In this document: positions 11,601 through 23,130 of the stretch, piece by piece
How the letters are laid out: every line of letters starts with the position of its first letter
How positions within the stretch are numbered: position 1 is the first letter of the stretch
DNA from: Dicyema japonicum
Taxonomy: Eukaryota > Dicyemida > Rhombozoa > Dicyemidae
Reading direction: 5' to 3'
NCBI GenBank assembly: GCA_011109175.1
Contig: RDEW01000036.1
Location: 535,737 to 599,736 of the forward strand
Length of the DNA stretch: 64,000 nt
Notes under the pieces: model-generated
What the model saw: only the letters and a program-made list of their open reading frames with translations
Told to the model about the DNA's origin: nothing
Database searches by the model: none
Made by a program: the position numbers and the translations under genes

Positions 11601-12425
11601 TTATAACTATTATGGTTTCTTAACTAAGGAAGCCTAGCTTAGAGGCATGAACAATTCCTCTCCTCCCCCATTTTAAAAAAAGGGGATTCATAATGGAAGA
11701 TAGTTTACCTAATTGAAATAAATGTTTATGCGTTACGGGAATAATATAATTTGCTAAAATCAATTTATAGAAATGAATACCTAATACCCTAACAAACAAA
11801 ATCAATCCTCAATAGGATTACTTAAACACAAAATATATAAACTATTCACGAAATGCCTAGGAAATGTTCTCAAATTTTATTTTATTTCTCATTCTATTAA
11901 TTGTACCCAAAAAAATAGCTACAAATGGTCAACCAACAACAACAACATCTAACACAACCCAACCTCCAACAACAACATATAACACAACACAACTTACAAG
12001 GAATCTTTCAACTATAACAACCCAACCAACAACAACATCTAACACAACCCAACCTCCAACAACAACTCCTATGTCTACAACTACTCAACTCCCAACAACA
12101 ACTCCTATGGCTACAACAACCCAACCTACAACACTTCCTCTATGTAGGACAACTACTACAACTACTCCAACAAGATCAGGAATCGGAGCAAATACAATTT
12201 CAGGAAAACTAAGTAATCTTTCATATCACTTTTAGTTGTTCTTTCAGTAATAATCATGGTAGTTCGGTAATAACCTACGATTCTAACATATTAACATTTA
12301 ATTTGATTAATTTGATCGTTCGGTTAATTGGGGTACTTGGAGTAATAGTTGAACTGGAGATCAAACGTGAAGAATTTTCCCTCTTGATTATTGAATCTGA
12401 TATATGACAAGTTGTGTGTTATAAC
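11600..12425 (+). repeat. Mucin-peptide repeat element, copy 1
   Basis: This is the first of three copies (others at 21540-22375 and 26330-27073) sharing long upstream (AAATAAATGTTTATG..., ATCAATCCTCAATAGGATTA) and downstream (GTTGTTCTTTCAGTAATAAT, TTGTTCGGTTAATTGGGGTA) sequence. Copies 1 and 2 match further downstream than copy 3. No terminal repeats or target duplication were found, so segmental duplication and mobile element are both possible. Confidence 0.75.
11864..12235 (+). CDS. Small secreted Thr/Pro-rich mucin-like protein
   Basis: The 123-residue frame starts with a clear signal peptide (MFSNFILFLILLIVP, hydrophobic after the first residues). It continues with about 85 residues of TTTSNTTQPPTTT-type repeats rich in Thr, Pro, Asn and Gln, and ends in a short non-repetitive tail (SGIGANTISGKLSNLSYHF). 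Such sequence is expected to be heavily O-glycosylated, so a surface or secreted mucin-like peptide is the likely product. This is the only copy of the three with an uninterrupted frame. The other two have frame breaks just after the signal peptide, at an A-run. No domain family can be named. Confidence 0.5.
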   Translation: MFSNFILFLILLIVPKKIATNGQPTTTTSNTTQPPTTTYNTTQLTRNLSTITTQPTTTSNTTQPPTTTPMSTTTQLPTTTPMATTTQPTTLPLCRTTTTTTPTRSGIGANTISGKLSNLSYHF

Positions 12426-12657
12426 TAGGGGAACCAGAAAATTGCAAATTTCAAAATAAAAATTGCAAATAATAATATTTTTAATCTTTATTTTGGAATA
12501 TAATAAAAATAGAAAAAATTATAGTATTGATTAAATTTTAATTAAAATGACAGTTATGACAAAGGTAACGTCTGTGGCTCGGTAATTGCTCTGGCTCGCG
12601 ATATATTTAATAACTTTGTCATAAAATTTAACAACTTTAGCAAATAATTTAATAACT

Positions 12658-12718
12658 AGGCAAAGAATTGGTATCGCAGTTGTCCGCGGAAACGCTTACT
12701 CCGTGATGTCAGCAGCCG
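12658..12718 (-). repeat. Inverted repeat, right arm
   Basis: This is the reverse complement of 9487-9550 (CAGTTGTCCGCGGAAACGC, TCAGCAGCCGC). It lies just outside the right border of the mucin repeat copy 1, so the two arms bracket LINE-A debris and that repeat. Confidence 0.7.
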
Positions 12719-12783
12719 CTCTCCCCCATAGTTAATAAATAATAGTTAATAAATTTTTCATTTAATTTATGGGATTATTATTT

Positions 12784-13015
12784 ATTTTTTGGGATTATTA
12801 TTTATATTTTTTTAAAGCCTTTTCACGAGAGCCATAGTATTTTATTGCTCCGCATAGGCAGGACACACACTTTATTTAAGTAAAGAACAGTTAATTTTAA
12901 CTAATCGTAGAACCAAGGAATGATCTTCACTTCTTTTTTTTTTGTGTGAGAGTCCTTTCTAGACAATCCAGTTCGCAGTAAGTATCCACTGATGACGGCG
13001 TCACTCGTCAAACCA
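12784..13015 (-). repeat. SINE body copy (same body as the complete SINE at 31.5 kb)
   Basis: About 205 bases match 31509-31720 closely, from the AAAGCCTTTTCACGAGAGCC end through GGCAGGACACACACTTTATT to GACGGCGTCACTCGTCAAACC. The tRNA-like head of the 31.5 kb copy is not present here. The sequence beyond 13015 is unrelated, so this is either 5' truncated or carries a different head. Confidence 0.75.
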
Positions 13016-13259
13016 AAAGTTGAAGCACCATTACTGTAGTCCCCATACAAGCCCACCAGGGACCTTTTGCCTGCTACGTTTCCGTCCTGAGCCACTACAG
13101 TCCTCATTATACCAACCTGATCACAAAACCTTCGTTAAGCAACCATGTCTAGGCACACAGTACAGGGGCAGTAGGCACCACAACGACCAGCAAGCTGGCC
13201 AATTATTTATATTTATTGTATTATTGTTTATTTTTTTTTATTTATATCTATCGACAATA

Positions 13260-13655
13260 AATAGGACGCTAGAGACATTTGGATATAGTTTTAAGAAGAT
13301 TCAATTTGTACCTATGGCGAGAAATTCTACAATAAATATGGAAGAAAGATATGCCAGAAAAATAATTGAAATTGATAATCAACGGCTTATTTTTATAGAC
13401 GAAATAGGAGTCAATTTTTCGATGAGATCCAAATTTGGAAGATCTATAAAAGGAGTTACTCCGAAAAAATGTATTAGAAACATAAGAGAGAAAATTTTTT
13501 CTATTTGTGCTGCTATTTCAGTGGACAGCCTTTTACATTACGAAATCAATTCCTCCCTTTATCGCACGGAGACGTTCATTGATTTTGTAATACAGCTTAA
13601 TTATAAGCTTAAACATGCAGGGGAAAAAGTATGGTTATATGTTATTATTTAAGAC
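13260..13655 (+). pseudogene. Tc1/IS630-type DDE transposase fragment
   Basis: The frame to 13652 contains RLIFIDEIGVNFSMRSKFGR, then SIKGVTPKK, IFSICAAIS, and TETFIDFVIQLN. This is the first catalytic aspartate block and the following strand region of DDE_3 (IS630/Tc1-type) transposases. It stops at GEKVWLYVII, before the second catalytic aspartate, and no upstream DNA-binding domain is visible. It is a truncated, inactive fragment. Confidence 0.65.
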
Positions 13656-13869
13656 ATTGCACTGAGGCTCTTTTGTAAATAGCAGACAGATATATTGTAT
13701 ATTGTTAGATCGCATGTCAGTTGGTGTTTCTTTTAAGGCTCTTCAATTAAATATCCCAGAGTGAACGGAGAAGTCGGTAAGGAATACGAATAAGACATAA
13801 TGCAATAGAAACGTCGTCACTACCTCAACCAAAAAGCCTGCCTCGGATGAAAGAGATAATATAAAGATT

Positions 13870-14750
13870 ATCATATAAGATCGAAATTTTTAAACTAAAA
13901 ATATTCATTTGATTTCATTCTAATAGTAATTAACGGCGGAACATTTCCCTCCCTGTCGACCAATTTTGATCTCAACTTCTCGGACGCCTGTTTCTGACCG
14001 ACGCAAACCGAAGGATCGGATTTCTGTTATTCAACTGAACGGATTAAAGGGAAAATTAATGAACTTAGCACTCAACCAGGGGCCATGGAAGGATCGCTCT
14101 CGTCAAACAAAGAAATCGTCTCAAAAGGAGGGGGAGATTTTTTCCCGAAGCAGAGTCATTATAAAATCGCTGAGCAATGAAATTAAAGCTAAAGAATTCA
14201 AAATACAGAGAACAAAATGGACACGTGTCATCATGCTTTCTGTAAAAAGTGAAGGAAATCCTGAGTAAAACCAGGTAAACAAATTCACGGGGGACTGATG
14301 CGATTTTTCCATACTTATTATTTCATGAACTACAATTCGATTCCAACGGTAGGTCGCGAACATCCGGCCTACATTGAAAACGGGAAAACCGATAGGACTT
14401 GACTTTAATCAGACCAGTTTTACTAATCTGTTCAATGTCCAAAATTTTGGAGAAGCTTTTCCTTGTGAAAATTATAGACATTCTTCTTGATAGACAGTTC
14501 CAGCATGGATTAAAAAAATATTGATCAACCACACGCCATATAATCTCCGTGAGTGACTTCATTCACTCTGGTTTTTTCGAAATTTCAGATATCAGTAGCC
14601 CTTTCTATGAACAGTGGACATATTTAAAGCCTTCGACTCCACTGGACACGCCTTTGAATGGATACTTGCCAAATTCAACTATTAATTTTTTCAAGTTAAA
14701 ATATTACCAATTCCTAATTCATTTAATTGAATCTAAATATTAAAGCGGAC
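13870..14750 (+). pseudogene. LINE 5' region plus decayed RT fragment
   Basis: The left part (13870-14075) is about 85-90 percent identical by eye to 23130-23335. It holds a probable 5' leader and the first residues of an endonuclease (PVSDRRKPKDRISVIQLNG, then KGKLMNL). The frame then moves to a linker-like sequence (LSNEIKAKEFKIQRTKWTRV) that matches the LINE-B linker (NNEIKAKELKAQRSKWNRV), so the element has a large internal deletion. At about 14600-14660 a frame reads DIFKAFDST, a decayed RT motif A. This is one of two places showing a LINE-B-type 5' end. Confidence 0.6.
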
Positions 14751-14754
14751 CAAT

Positions 14755-15295
14755 AAGGTTCAATCTGTAGTAGAGATCACCAGGGTCCAAATCAAGGTAG
14801 ACAATGTTATCAGTACCTCGGTGCTAGTCAAGCACAATAAACCGGACATTGTGGAACACGATAAGGAGTCTGGCCAAGTCCTTATCATAGAGGTTGGCAT
14901 TACGTCTCAAGACCGTTTGCAGACTGTGGAGGTGGAGAAAAAATGGAAGTGTGACTTGCTTGCAAACGAAATGAGGCAGATGCTTGTTTGCATGGTCATC
15001 GTTATTCCAATAGTGATGACGTGGGAAGGAATTGCAACAAAGTACCACAAGGGTTATCTGAAGCTGTTAGGGGTAGATAGAAAGCTCCAGGTCTATCTAC
15101 AGTCCACTGTATTAAAGCGGACCCTAGAGAGCCTGACACAGGAGTATAAGGGGCAGAGCCCGGAGATGCCATATGGGCAGAGGGTTCATTGGACAAGGCG
15201 TTCTCGGAGTTGTTTTAGCAACCAGAATCGAACCTACCTGAGGAGGCTGGCGAACAGGCAGGCTAGGTAGGTAGTCGATTATTAAATATTAACTT
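14755..15295 (+). pseudogene. R2-like LINE C-terminal endonuclease domain fragment
   Basis: The frame at 14821-15270 reads HNKPDIVEHDKESGQVLIIE then VGITSQDRLQTVEVEKK, and later VMTWEGIATKYHKGYLKLLG. This K-PD-x(n)-E pattern is the restriction-like endonuclease (PD-(D/E)XK) that follows the reverse transcriptase in R2-type elements. It belongs to the same family as the minus-strand element that begins about 150 bases further on, and the two lie tail to tail. Only the 3' part survives. The frame is open but lacks an RT. Confidence 0.65.
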
Positions 15296-15439
15296 TTTAT
15301 TGTTGGTTAAATAAAGTGGGAATTTAATTAAAAAATTAACAAATTATTATTTTACTATTTTAAAAGGTTAATTCTAATTAAAATTTTTTCTATCCAATTC
15401 TTTTCCTCTTCGAGCAACTATGGGAGTAAACCCAATTGT

Positions 15440-17930
15440 CACAGTCCTTTTCTTATTCCTCATTATATATTGACACCACTTCGCTAACACTCTTCTCTTG
15501 AATTTCTTCATAATCAGACCGAGAGTAAATTTTCTTTATCCTTTCGTTAAGTTTATCATAACGCCGCGAATCGTCGACTTCGTTCTTATATGATATAATC
15601 ATACTCTCCAAAGTCTTCTTGATTACCAGCGATTGAGCATACGCATACGTTTCTTCACTTATATTTAAAGATCTGGCATACTTCCACGAATGTGAAGTCA
15701 CTAGGCCATCCCAGTGAGTACAATCGGACAATCTTGACCTCTGCGTAGTGTATCAACTCCAGCTCTTTGGAAAGAAGGTCATATTTCCTCAGCTTTTCGC
15801 ATTCCATTTGCTGTAGATTTTGGGAAGATGTTATTCCCACTTCGACCAAGATAATTTTGTTTCTCCTTTTATCAAAAACAAACAGTCTGGCTTGTTATGC
15901 TCAATAATTATGTCCGTTTAAAAAAAAAGTGTCAACTCTGATTTCAACTGAGTCATTCATTACAATGGATTGCACTGAATGAGCTTCAGTTTTTTCGTTT
16001 TTGAGACCAAACTCTCTGCAAAAGTGGAAATGTAGACACCTCACGACTTCGTTATGTCTTCTTACATAATCCCCATGCAACATCTTTTCACACCTTGTGG
16101 CACAATGATTCAAAGTCTTCTTCCATTTTTTACAATGGGTGCACATTGCATTTTGTTCTCCAAAGAACAGATTCCTATTTTGAATAAGGAAGAATAAGGC
16201 TTCCGACATTGGGAAGTTATCCTTCTTTAGAAACCAATGAGGAAAAAGCTCGATGTTCACATAATTTTTTAACAAATTTTTATAAATAACGGAATGAAGA
16301 CTTTTCAATCTTATTTAATTCATTAAACCTTTTTTTTGCATTTTCGAAATCAATTTTCTATCCAACTCTAAAGTGTCGTAAACAGAACATTTTTGCCTTA
16401 GAAATTCTTCAATTAATGCCAAATGTGTTTTCTCTGAAATTTCGGCTTGAAGAATTGCGGGACTTCTATTGCAAACAGTACTTCTGAGTTTCAAATCATG
16501 AAAAATCTATATAACATCTTCACTTAAAAGAGAGATTGAGTGTAGCACTCTCCCAAGGTAATTCCTCGTTAAATAAAGCCTCTGCTTAGATGCAGGTTTA
16601 AGATGGACTCGATGTTTAATCAATATGGTGCGGATAGCTTAAAAAATCAAATCGTATTCACAAGGTTCCACATTAATGAGTCCAATATAATAGTTATATA
16701 AAGACAGAGCATGCTCATTAATAGCCTTTAACAAATTCACTGCATTTAGTTTGGTATTCACCGAGTTTCTCAATTCTCTGGTTTACTTACGAAGAAATTA
16801 TTTTTAACATTTCTGGCACTTGAATTTGTCCAGAAGGACCTTCCAATACACCGAGGTATTTATATCCATTCCCTTAACAACTTGGCTTCATCTGATAACA
16901 AGACATTTGTAGCGGACTTTTCTAGATTCCTTTCCAGCCCTACAGCACTGAAGTACAAATTAACATCTTCCATCATTATGATTGACAATAACATCTTCAC
17001 TAGTCGAAATAAGTTTTAAATCGTCAATAAAAGTATGATTAGTTGAGAATGACGAGACAGACTGATCATCATGTAAAACGGAGACTTTTGGATACTTGTA
17101 TATTAATAAACGGCTAAGTGGGTCAAGCACTATGACAAATAACATGGGGATAGACTATCCCCTGCAAAATTTCCCTTTCAATCTGAATATCACGAATATT
17201 TTCATTATTCAACATTAGTTTCACTCTCCAATGCATAATCAGTAATCTCACAACTTTAATAATCCATTCGGGGATCCGGATTTTTGAAGGACTTCCATTA
17301 AAAAGTTGTGGTCAACTGAGTCAAATGCTTTTTTGACGTCAATCCATGCAGCATGTAATCCACCTCCATTTACTTTATTAAGTGATTTATTGACTAGTGC
17401 CTGTTCTATAGCACCCTGACATCTCTTCTTGTTCCCATCTGCTTTTCAGAAAGAAGGCCAAACGCTTCCACACAATCCGCTAGCTTGGCATTGATACACT
17501 TCGTCATAAGTATATAGAGTGACGACATGCATGTAATAGGGCGTAAGTCCTTTGGCGACTGTGGCGTTTCGCATTTTGGATCAAGTACGTAATTCCAGTA
17601 AAAACCAGTTTCCAGGGACGTACTCTCCGTTCACAATCCTAATCATTTCGGTATGGAATTCATGCAGCGAGGTAAATTTCTTAAGGAAGAAATTGTAGAT
17701 CCCATCACAACCTGGGGCCTTCCAATTAGGCAAATATTGAATCGTTTGTTCAAATAAATTTTTCGAGAATTCAACAGACACATTTTCAACACCAGCCATT
17801 CTTTTTTTGCAACCAACAATCGACAAAGCATGGCACGCCATAGACTTCTCGTCAGTAGAAGGAGTCTTCGTAAAAAACTTTTCAATAAAAACAGAATGTG
17901 ATTTCATAATACATTAAAAAAATATTTTGG
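15440..17930 (-). mobile_element. R2-like non-LTR retrotransposon (RT plus C-terminal endonuclease), degenerate
   Basis: From right to left: an RT N-terminal region (17581-17907; LPNWKAPGCDGIYNFFLKKF), a region near 17300 matching VDYMLHG and FDSVDH-type motif A in broken frames, and motif C as NHTFIDDLKLIST (16960-17145). This is the x-DDLKL form typical of R2/R4-type elements rather than YADD. Next come a zinc finger (16141 region, CTHCKKWKKTLNHCATRCEK) and an endonuclease (15655-15849, MVEVGITSSQNLQQMECEK). Numerous stops and shifts make it inactive. Assignment to the R2/R4 group rests on domain order and the DDLKL motif. Confidence 0.7.
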
Positions 17931-18250
17931 AAGAATACTAATTTGAAAATGTTTTTATTCGAGATGTATCATTTGCGAAAATTGAAAGCCATATAAAAAA
18001 CACAAAGAGCGACCTCTGGATTAAGGTAATTAGATAAGGAGGCAATTTGTGAGTTCTACAGTAAAAAAGGATTTTCTACATTCTACAGTTCTACAGTAAA
18101 GTTCTACAGAATAAATGGTTAAGAAACAAACACCAAGAGACCTGTATTAAACCAGTAAAAAGCACTAAAGTGAAGAGCTCTTTCATCCTCCGGGAAGTGC
18201 TACTGCTGAATCATTCTCTTTAGAAAACAAGACTCCGCATAAGACAGAAC
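17931..18250. other. Spacer with repeated TTCTACAG words
   Basis: There is no gene. Between 18050 and 18115 the word TTCTACAG or TTCTACA occurs four times, and the combination TTCTACAGTAAAGTTCTACAG has a near copy (TTCTACAGTGAAGTTCTACAG) at 19175-19195, inside the following LINE. Confidence 0.5.
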
Positions 18251-18265
18251 CTGTTAAACCAGCGA

Positions 18266-19042
18266 ATGTCATTACAAAACACGATCCCAAGGAAATGTCC
18301 AAAATATATGGATGAACTAATGAAATCCGATCATTCAGAGAACAAGACTATATTAATTAAAGTGAATTCTACTATGAATACGATTAAAATCGCAAACTTT
18401 TTACAATACTATGACCGATACGGATCTATGAGGATAAGCCACAGAGGACCGGGCTCTTTCCTACTGGATTTCCTGAATAACTCCCATGTAGCCACCTTTA
18501 TAGAAGCGGTGAATGAGACCTGCCCCTTTGGTAATGACAATCACCATTTCAAGATAATCTCAACAAAACCGTCTAAGATTGTCCTAAGGAACTTCCCCTT
18601 TTGGGTGAAGGAGGACGACCTCTTGGACTACTTTCAAAAGATGGCTTTCTCAGTCACGAAGGTTACCCGAATGACCAGAAGATTGCAGCCATGCCATTGG
18701 CGAAGGCCACGATCAATATGAAGTCGGAGGCTACATCACTAATACGATGTGGCTTCTACATCGAGAAAACAAGATTTCTTGTGAATGGATGCGAAGAGGA
18801 CCACCGATCTGCTACAGCTGTCAGCAAATCGGCCACTTTGCAACCAGTGCACGGGAAAGAAAAAATGCTTACGTTGCGCGGAAGAACACGACACCACCAA
18901 ATGTAATGCGGATCCAACTCTTGAACGAAAATGTGTTAACTGCGGGTCAACACGACACGGCGCAAGATACGAAGGATGCCCTGTATTCATGGAGGCCAGA
19001 CGAAAGTTAAACTCCCGAATCGACGACAGGGAACCAAAATAG
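18266..19042 (+). pseudogene. LINE ORF1 (gag-like, RRM-like region plus zinc knuckles)
   Basis: The first frame (18266 to about 18700) contains ENKTILIKVNSTMNTIKI, then PSKIVLRNFPFWVKEDDLLD and YFQKMAFSVTKVTR, the PRE_C2HC/RRM-like region of I/Jockey-type ORF1 proteins. After a frameshift near 18690 the protein continues to GPPICYSCQQIGHFATS, then CLRCAEEHDTTKCN and CVNCGSTRHGARYEGCP, three CCHC-type zinc knuckles. This is the nucleic-acid-binding ORF1 protein. ORF2 of the same element follows from about 19200. Two frameshifts prevent a single product. Confidence 0.75.
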
Positions 19043-19199
19043 ACAGATATTATAACCAAGAAATTGGAACTGCCAGCCTAAAAAAGGATAATTGGTCCAA
19101 GAACTAACAAGTACGAAGCTGCATAGAAATTCCATGGGTCGAAGGTGCAGAAGCTGGTACTGGAACCACATTGTTCTACAGTGAAGTTCTACAGATACG

Positions 19200-19857
19200 T
19201 GAGCCAAAAATTATTATGAATATACAAAAATCTCTTTGACCAAACCAGAAGGAGGATCGTGCTCTATGGAAGAAGCTCCAGCTATCTTTAAGAAGCAACT
19301 GGAGTATATCCAGGGGGTCGACCCAATGGAGCTAATCCTAGGGGAAAGTTGAAAGCTACAGAAGAACTCCTAACGTACTCTCTAAATGATCTTAATGATA
19401 CCAAAATGGAGATAACGACAGAGGACGTTATAAATGCGATCAGAACATGCAAGGCCAACGCCCCTGGACATGATCATATAAGTATGAGATTGTTCAAAAC
19501 CGGATGATCTGCTGCTTGTGCTGAGGAATCTATTTAACACGAGTATTATTCATGGATATGTCCCAATACGATGGAAATGTTCTATTATCAGAATGGTACT
19601 CAAACCGGAAAAGTCGGGGAGGAACTCTCAACTATAGACCGATCAGCCTCATTTGGTCTATATCCAAGATTGCTGAGCAAATTATCTTCAAGAGGCTGAA
19701 CGATCACATAAAAGAAAGTGGATTCCTCCTCGCGGAACAATGGGGCTTCAGACCTGGAAAATCCTGTACGGACTGCATCTACCAGATGCACTCGACGGTA
19801 TTGAGAGGTCTGGAATTAAGAGACAAGTCAACCTAGTATGTCTGGATCTGTCTAAAG
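19200..19857 (+). pseudogene. LINE ORF2 reverse transcriptase, part 1 (interrupted by a hAT)
   Basis: Frames in order: EITTEDVINAIRTCKANAPG, LRNLFNTSIIHGYVP, LNYRPISLIWSISKIAEQII, then LLAEQWGFRPGKSCTDCIYQ, and VNLVCLDLSK at the border. These are RT fingers motifs leading to motif A (LDLSKAFDSVW), which is cut in the middle by the insertion at 19858. No endonuclease domain is recognisable between ORF1 and this part. Confidence 0.75.
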
Positions 19858-20775
19858 CAGAGCTTTTCAAAAAATAATTCTCGCGGCACACTAATCGTAA
19901 AAAAAATAATCCACGGCACACATTAAAAAATAAAAAAATTAAATTTTTAAGATGTGTAAAACTAAGTACAAAAATTGGTAATTTAATGCCCAAATTTTTA
20001 TTAATAAAAAAATGAATTCTTAATTATTATTGTTTTTGCATATATCATCAATATCAGGTCGAATGGTTGACAAAGGCACTCTCATTTCAGCACAAATCGG
20101 ACGAGAAACAGTGTTATCTGACAAAGGTATCTTCATTATTTTTTGTTCATATTTATGACCAAACATAGTCCGAGCAATAATACGACAAGCAGGGATTATC
20201 AAGTTTTCGCCAATAATGTGAGGTTTTAGTTGTTTTGCTATCACTTCTGAGATCAGGTATGAACATTTCAATGATTCCTTTGTGTTTAAAAAAGTTTCAC
20301 TGAACATCAGATCTACGATTCATAGTAAAAACTTAAGTTGTTTTTTTCAAATGGATAAAATAATCCACAGATTTTTCGGAATAGTCCGGATGCTTGGAAG
20401 TAAAATGTCTCTTTAGTTTGCTAAAAACCATAGCATCATTTGCAAAGACTCTCATGCAAATTAGACATTGAGGTAGTTTATTTTTATCTTTGCATATAAA
20501 TCCAAATGACAAAAAAGAATCTTTATAAAAACGACGAACTGATCCATAAGCACGTTGATGCGCACGTTATTAAAAAATTAATAAATAATGGTTAACCAAT
20601 GTAAATGTCATTAATATATAATAAAAAAATGATTATTTTAATTTTAGTAATTATTTTAATTTGTTTATCTTTTTAAATTAATTAGGTCAAAAAATGCATA
20701 TAAATTTATTCAAATTTGTATTTGGCAGGCGGCACACTAGAAATTGTCTTGCGGCACACCGTTTGATAACCTCTG
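19858..20775 (-). mobile_element. hAT transposon, internally deleted, with 8-base target duplication
   Basis: The element is 918 bases, bounded by imperfect terminal inverted repeats (CAGAGCTTTTCAAA at the left, CAGAGGTTATCAAAC read from the right) and flanked by GTCTAAAG on both sides (19850-19857 and 20776-20783), the 8-base duplication of hAT elements. The minus strand encodes a BED-type finger (KNKLPQCLICMRVF, FSKLKRHFTSKHP) and then CSYLISEVIAKQLKPHIIGE, IIPACRIIARTMFGHKYEQK, IPLSDNTVSRPI. This is the N-terminal part of the ZBED5/SCAND3-type hAT transposase. The catalytic middle and the C-terminal dimerisation domain are absent, so it is non-autonomous. Confidence 0.9.
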
Positions 20776-21440
20776 GTCTAAAGCTTTTGATAGCGTGTGG
20801 CATGAAGCCCTCCTATCAAGGCTAGCAGCTGCTAATATCCATAAGAAACACTTCATATGGATCAATAACTTTCTAACGGAACGAACTTCTCGAATACGTG
20901 TCGGACCATATATGTCAAAAGATATTGCATTGAAGAGGAGGCATCGTGTACAACCTTATTCACTTGGCATCCCAAAAGTGAATTCACTTCGCTACCTCAA
21001 GATAGTCATCGATGGAGAAGGTTCCTTCATGGAAGATATCGGACGAAGAAGGAAGAAAGCGCTACAAGCGCTTTTCTGTACAAGGAAGCTATCCGTAAGC
21101 TTGGAGACCTTCCTATTTGTTTTCACGAGAGTTATTCTGCCGGAACTATTGTATGGATGCGAAGCATGGTTTTTCTCACGCCATAGAGAAGGAATTATAC
21201 TTCTTATGGAAAAATCAAGAAGGTCAGCAATAAAGCTGGCCTTGGGGAAAAAACTATTCAACACCCTTAGTATAGAAGAAGATAAAATCTTTACTCTGGT
21301 GAGATACATTGTGGAGAAGAGGATCGATGGGATCCACATATAGGATAAAAAAATGGAGATGAGGTACGTCGGAAGAGTCCAGGCCGCATTGGCGGACTCG
21401 CATAAACCTTTTAATTATCTCCTATAATACGCTTAAATAA
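20776..21440 (+). pseudogene. LINE ORF2 reverse transcriptase, part 2
   Basis: This is the continuation after the hAT: SKAFDSVWHEALLSRLAAAN restores motif A. Then come HFIWINNFLTERTSRIRVGP, a frame break or deletion where motifs B and C should be, and a C-terminal segment (LRYLKIVIDGEGSFMEDIG, LLYGCEAWFF, SAIKLALGKKLFNTLSIEED). No YADD-type motif is seen, so part of the palm has been lost. The end near 21440 has ACGCTTAAATAAAG. Confidence 0.75.
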
Positions 21441-21539
21441 AGATTGGTTCGGTTCAGTTAGAGAAGAAGTTAGTTTAAATTAGAAAATGGATTAGGGTAA
21501 TTAGAAGAGTTAGTTTGAATTAGAGAATGAATTATGGTG

Positions 21540-22375
21540 CATTTGATCCATTTAAACTAAGAAAGCATATCTTATAGGCATTAAAATTCGTCTCCTCCTT
21601 ACTTTATTGGAAGGGGATTCATATTGGCGGATAGTTGATTTAATTGAAATAAATGTTTATGAGTTTAAGGGAATAATATAATTTGCTAAAATCAATTCAT
21701 GGAATTGAATACCTAATACCCCAACAAACAAAATCAATCCTCAATAGGATTACTTACGTACACACAAAATATATAAAACTATTACGAAATGCCTAGGAAA
21801 TGTTCTCAAATTTTATTTTGTTTCTTATTCTATTAATTGTACCAAAAAAAAACTATAGCTCTAATTACTAAAGCACCAACAACAACGTCTAACACAACCC
21901 AACCTCCAACAACAACATATAACAACCCAAACTTACGAGGAATCTTTCAACTATAACAACCCAACCACCAACAACAACATCTAACACAACCCAACCTCCA
22001 ACAACAACTCCTATGTCTACAACTACTCAACTCCCAACAACAACTCCTATGGCTACAACAACCCAACCCACAACACTTCCTCTATGTAGAACAACTACTA
22101 CAACTACTCCAACAAGATCAGGAATCGGAGCAAATACAATTTCAGGAAAACTATGTAATCTTTCACATCACTTTTAGTTGTTCTTTCAGTAATAATCATG
22201 GTAGTTCGGTAAAAAACCTACGATTCTAACATATTAACATTTAATTTGATTAATTTTGATTGTTCGGTTAATTGGGGTACTCGGAGAAATAGTTGAAATG
22301 GAGATCGAACGTGACAAATTTTCCCTCTTGATTACTGATTCTGATATATGACAAGTGGTGTGTGATAACATAAAT
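21540..22375 (+). repeat. Mucin-peptide repeat element, copy 2
   Basis: Long identity with copies 1 and 3. The signal peptide start (ATGTTCTCAAATTTT, about 21812) is kept, but a longer A-run shifts the frame and a stop follows before the Thr-rich repeats, so this copy is a pseudogene unless an A-run intron is removed. Just upstream (21460-21530) are imperfect repeats of TTAGAGAATGGATTAGGGTAA that also precede copy 3 but not copy 1. Confidence 0.75.
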
Positions 22376-23130
22376 TTTAGGGAAATTCACTTAATTTGTT
22401 TTGTACTTTTCTTTTTCATGTAAAATTCCATTTACTCCACATTTGTTCTTTTTAAAATAAAATCACATTTTGACAAAGTCTACTAATTTCGGAAAGAATG
22501 GACTTTGTTGTAATTTGGGGGAGATTATTTTAACAACTATAATAAACTTTATTAACATGGAAGGTTAAGAGGGTATCAAGTTGACGATTCTTTCTACAAG
22601 TCCTCCATAGCTTGGACTTTCATCTGTGACCTCAGACCACTCTTGCGACATACACGTAAGGATAGATCTCCTTTCAGAAAGTTTGCCATCCTTTTCTCTG
22701 CTATTTCTCTAATCGACACTACTCTTTGTCCTCATCTAACGTCTCAGTTTGTGTAAGGCAATCTTGATCCCTCTCCCTTAGATTTTTAAAGAAGCAAAAT
22801 AAAACACTCTATGTATGTAGTGTAATACCATCCTCAGAGGAGCCATGGAATGATCGTACTTGAAAAATAAATAAAAATATATTCCTTCGAGTTTGAATTT
22901 CTTCATACCGATTTCGCGTGGTGTGTTGATTTTTCTACGGAGGAAACATTTTTATACTTGGAACAAATTTACTTCAAAGCAGATCCTTATAAAGTGAATA
23001 TATTCCCAAAAACTTAAAATGTGATTTTAAAAAATATTTAAATAACAGTTTTCCCGCCATCTGTCTATGCAAATCTTTAAAGTTGTTCTGCCTTGGATGA
23101 AAGATTTACTAATATCAAAAATTTTCACAA
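22376..23130. other. Stretch without a supported gene
   Basis: AT-rich sequence with no long frame and no family I recognise on either strand. Some stretches (22560-22830) are less AT-rich and could be decayed coding sequence, but I cannot name it. Confidence 0.4.

Noticed and set aside
11620-12230. CRISPR-like array of short repeats
   Set aside because: The repeats are codon repeats (ACA/CAA) inside a coding frame with no regular spacers, in a eukaryotic genome.
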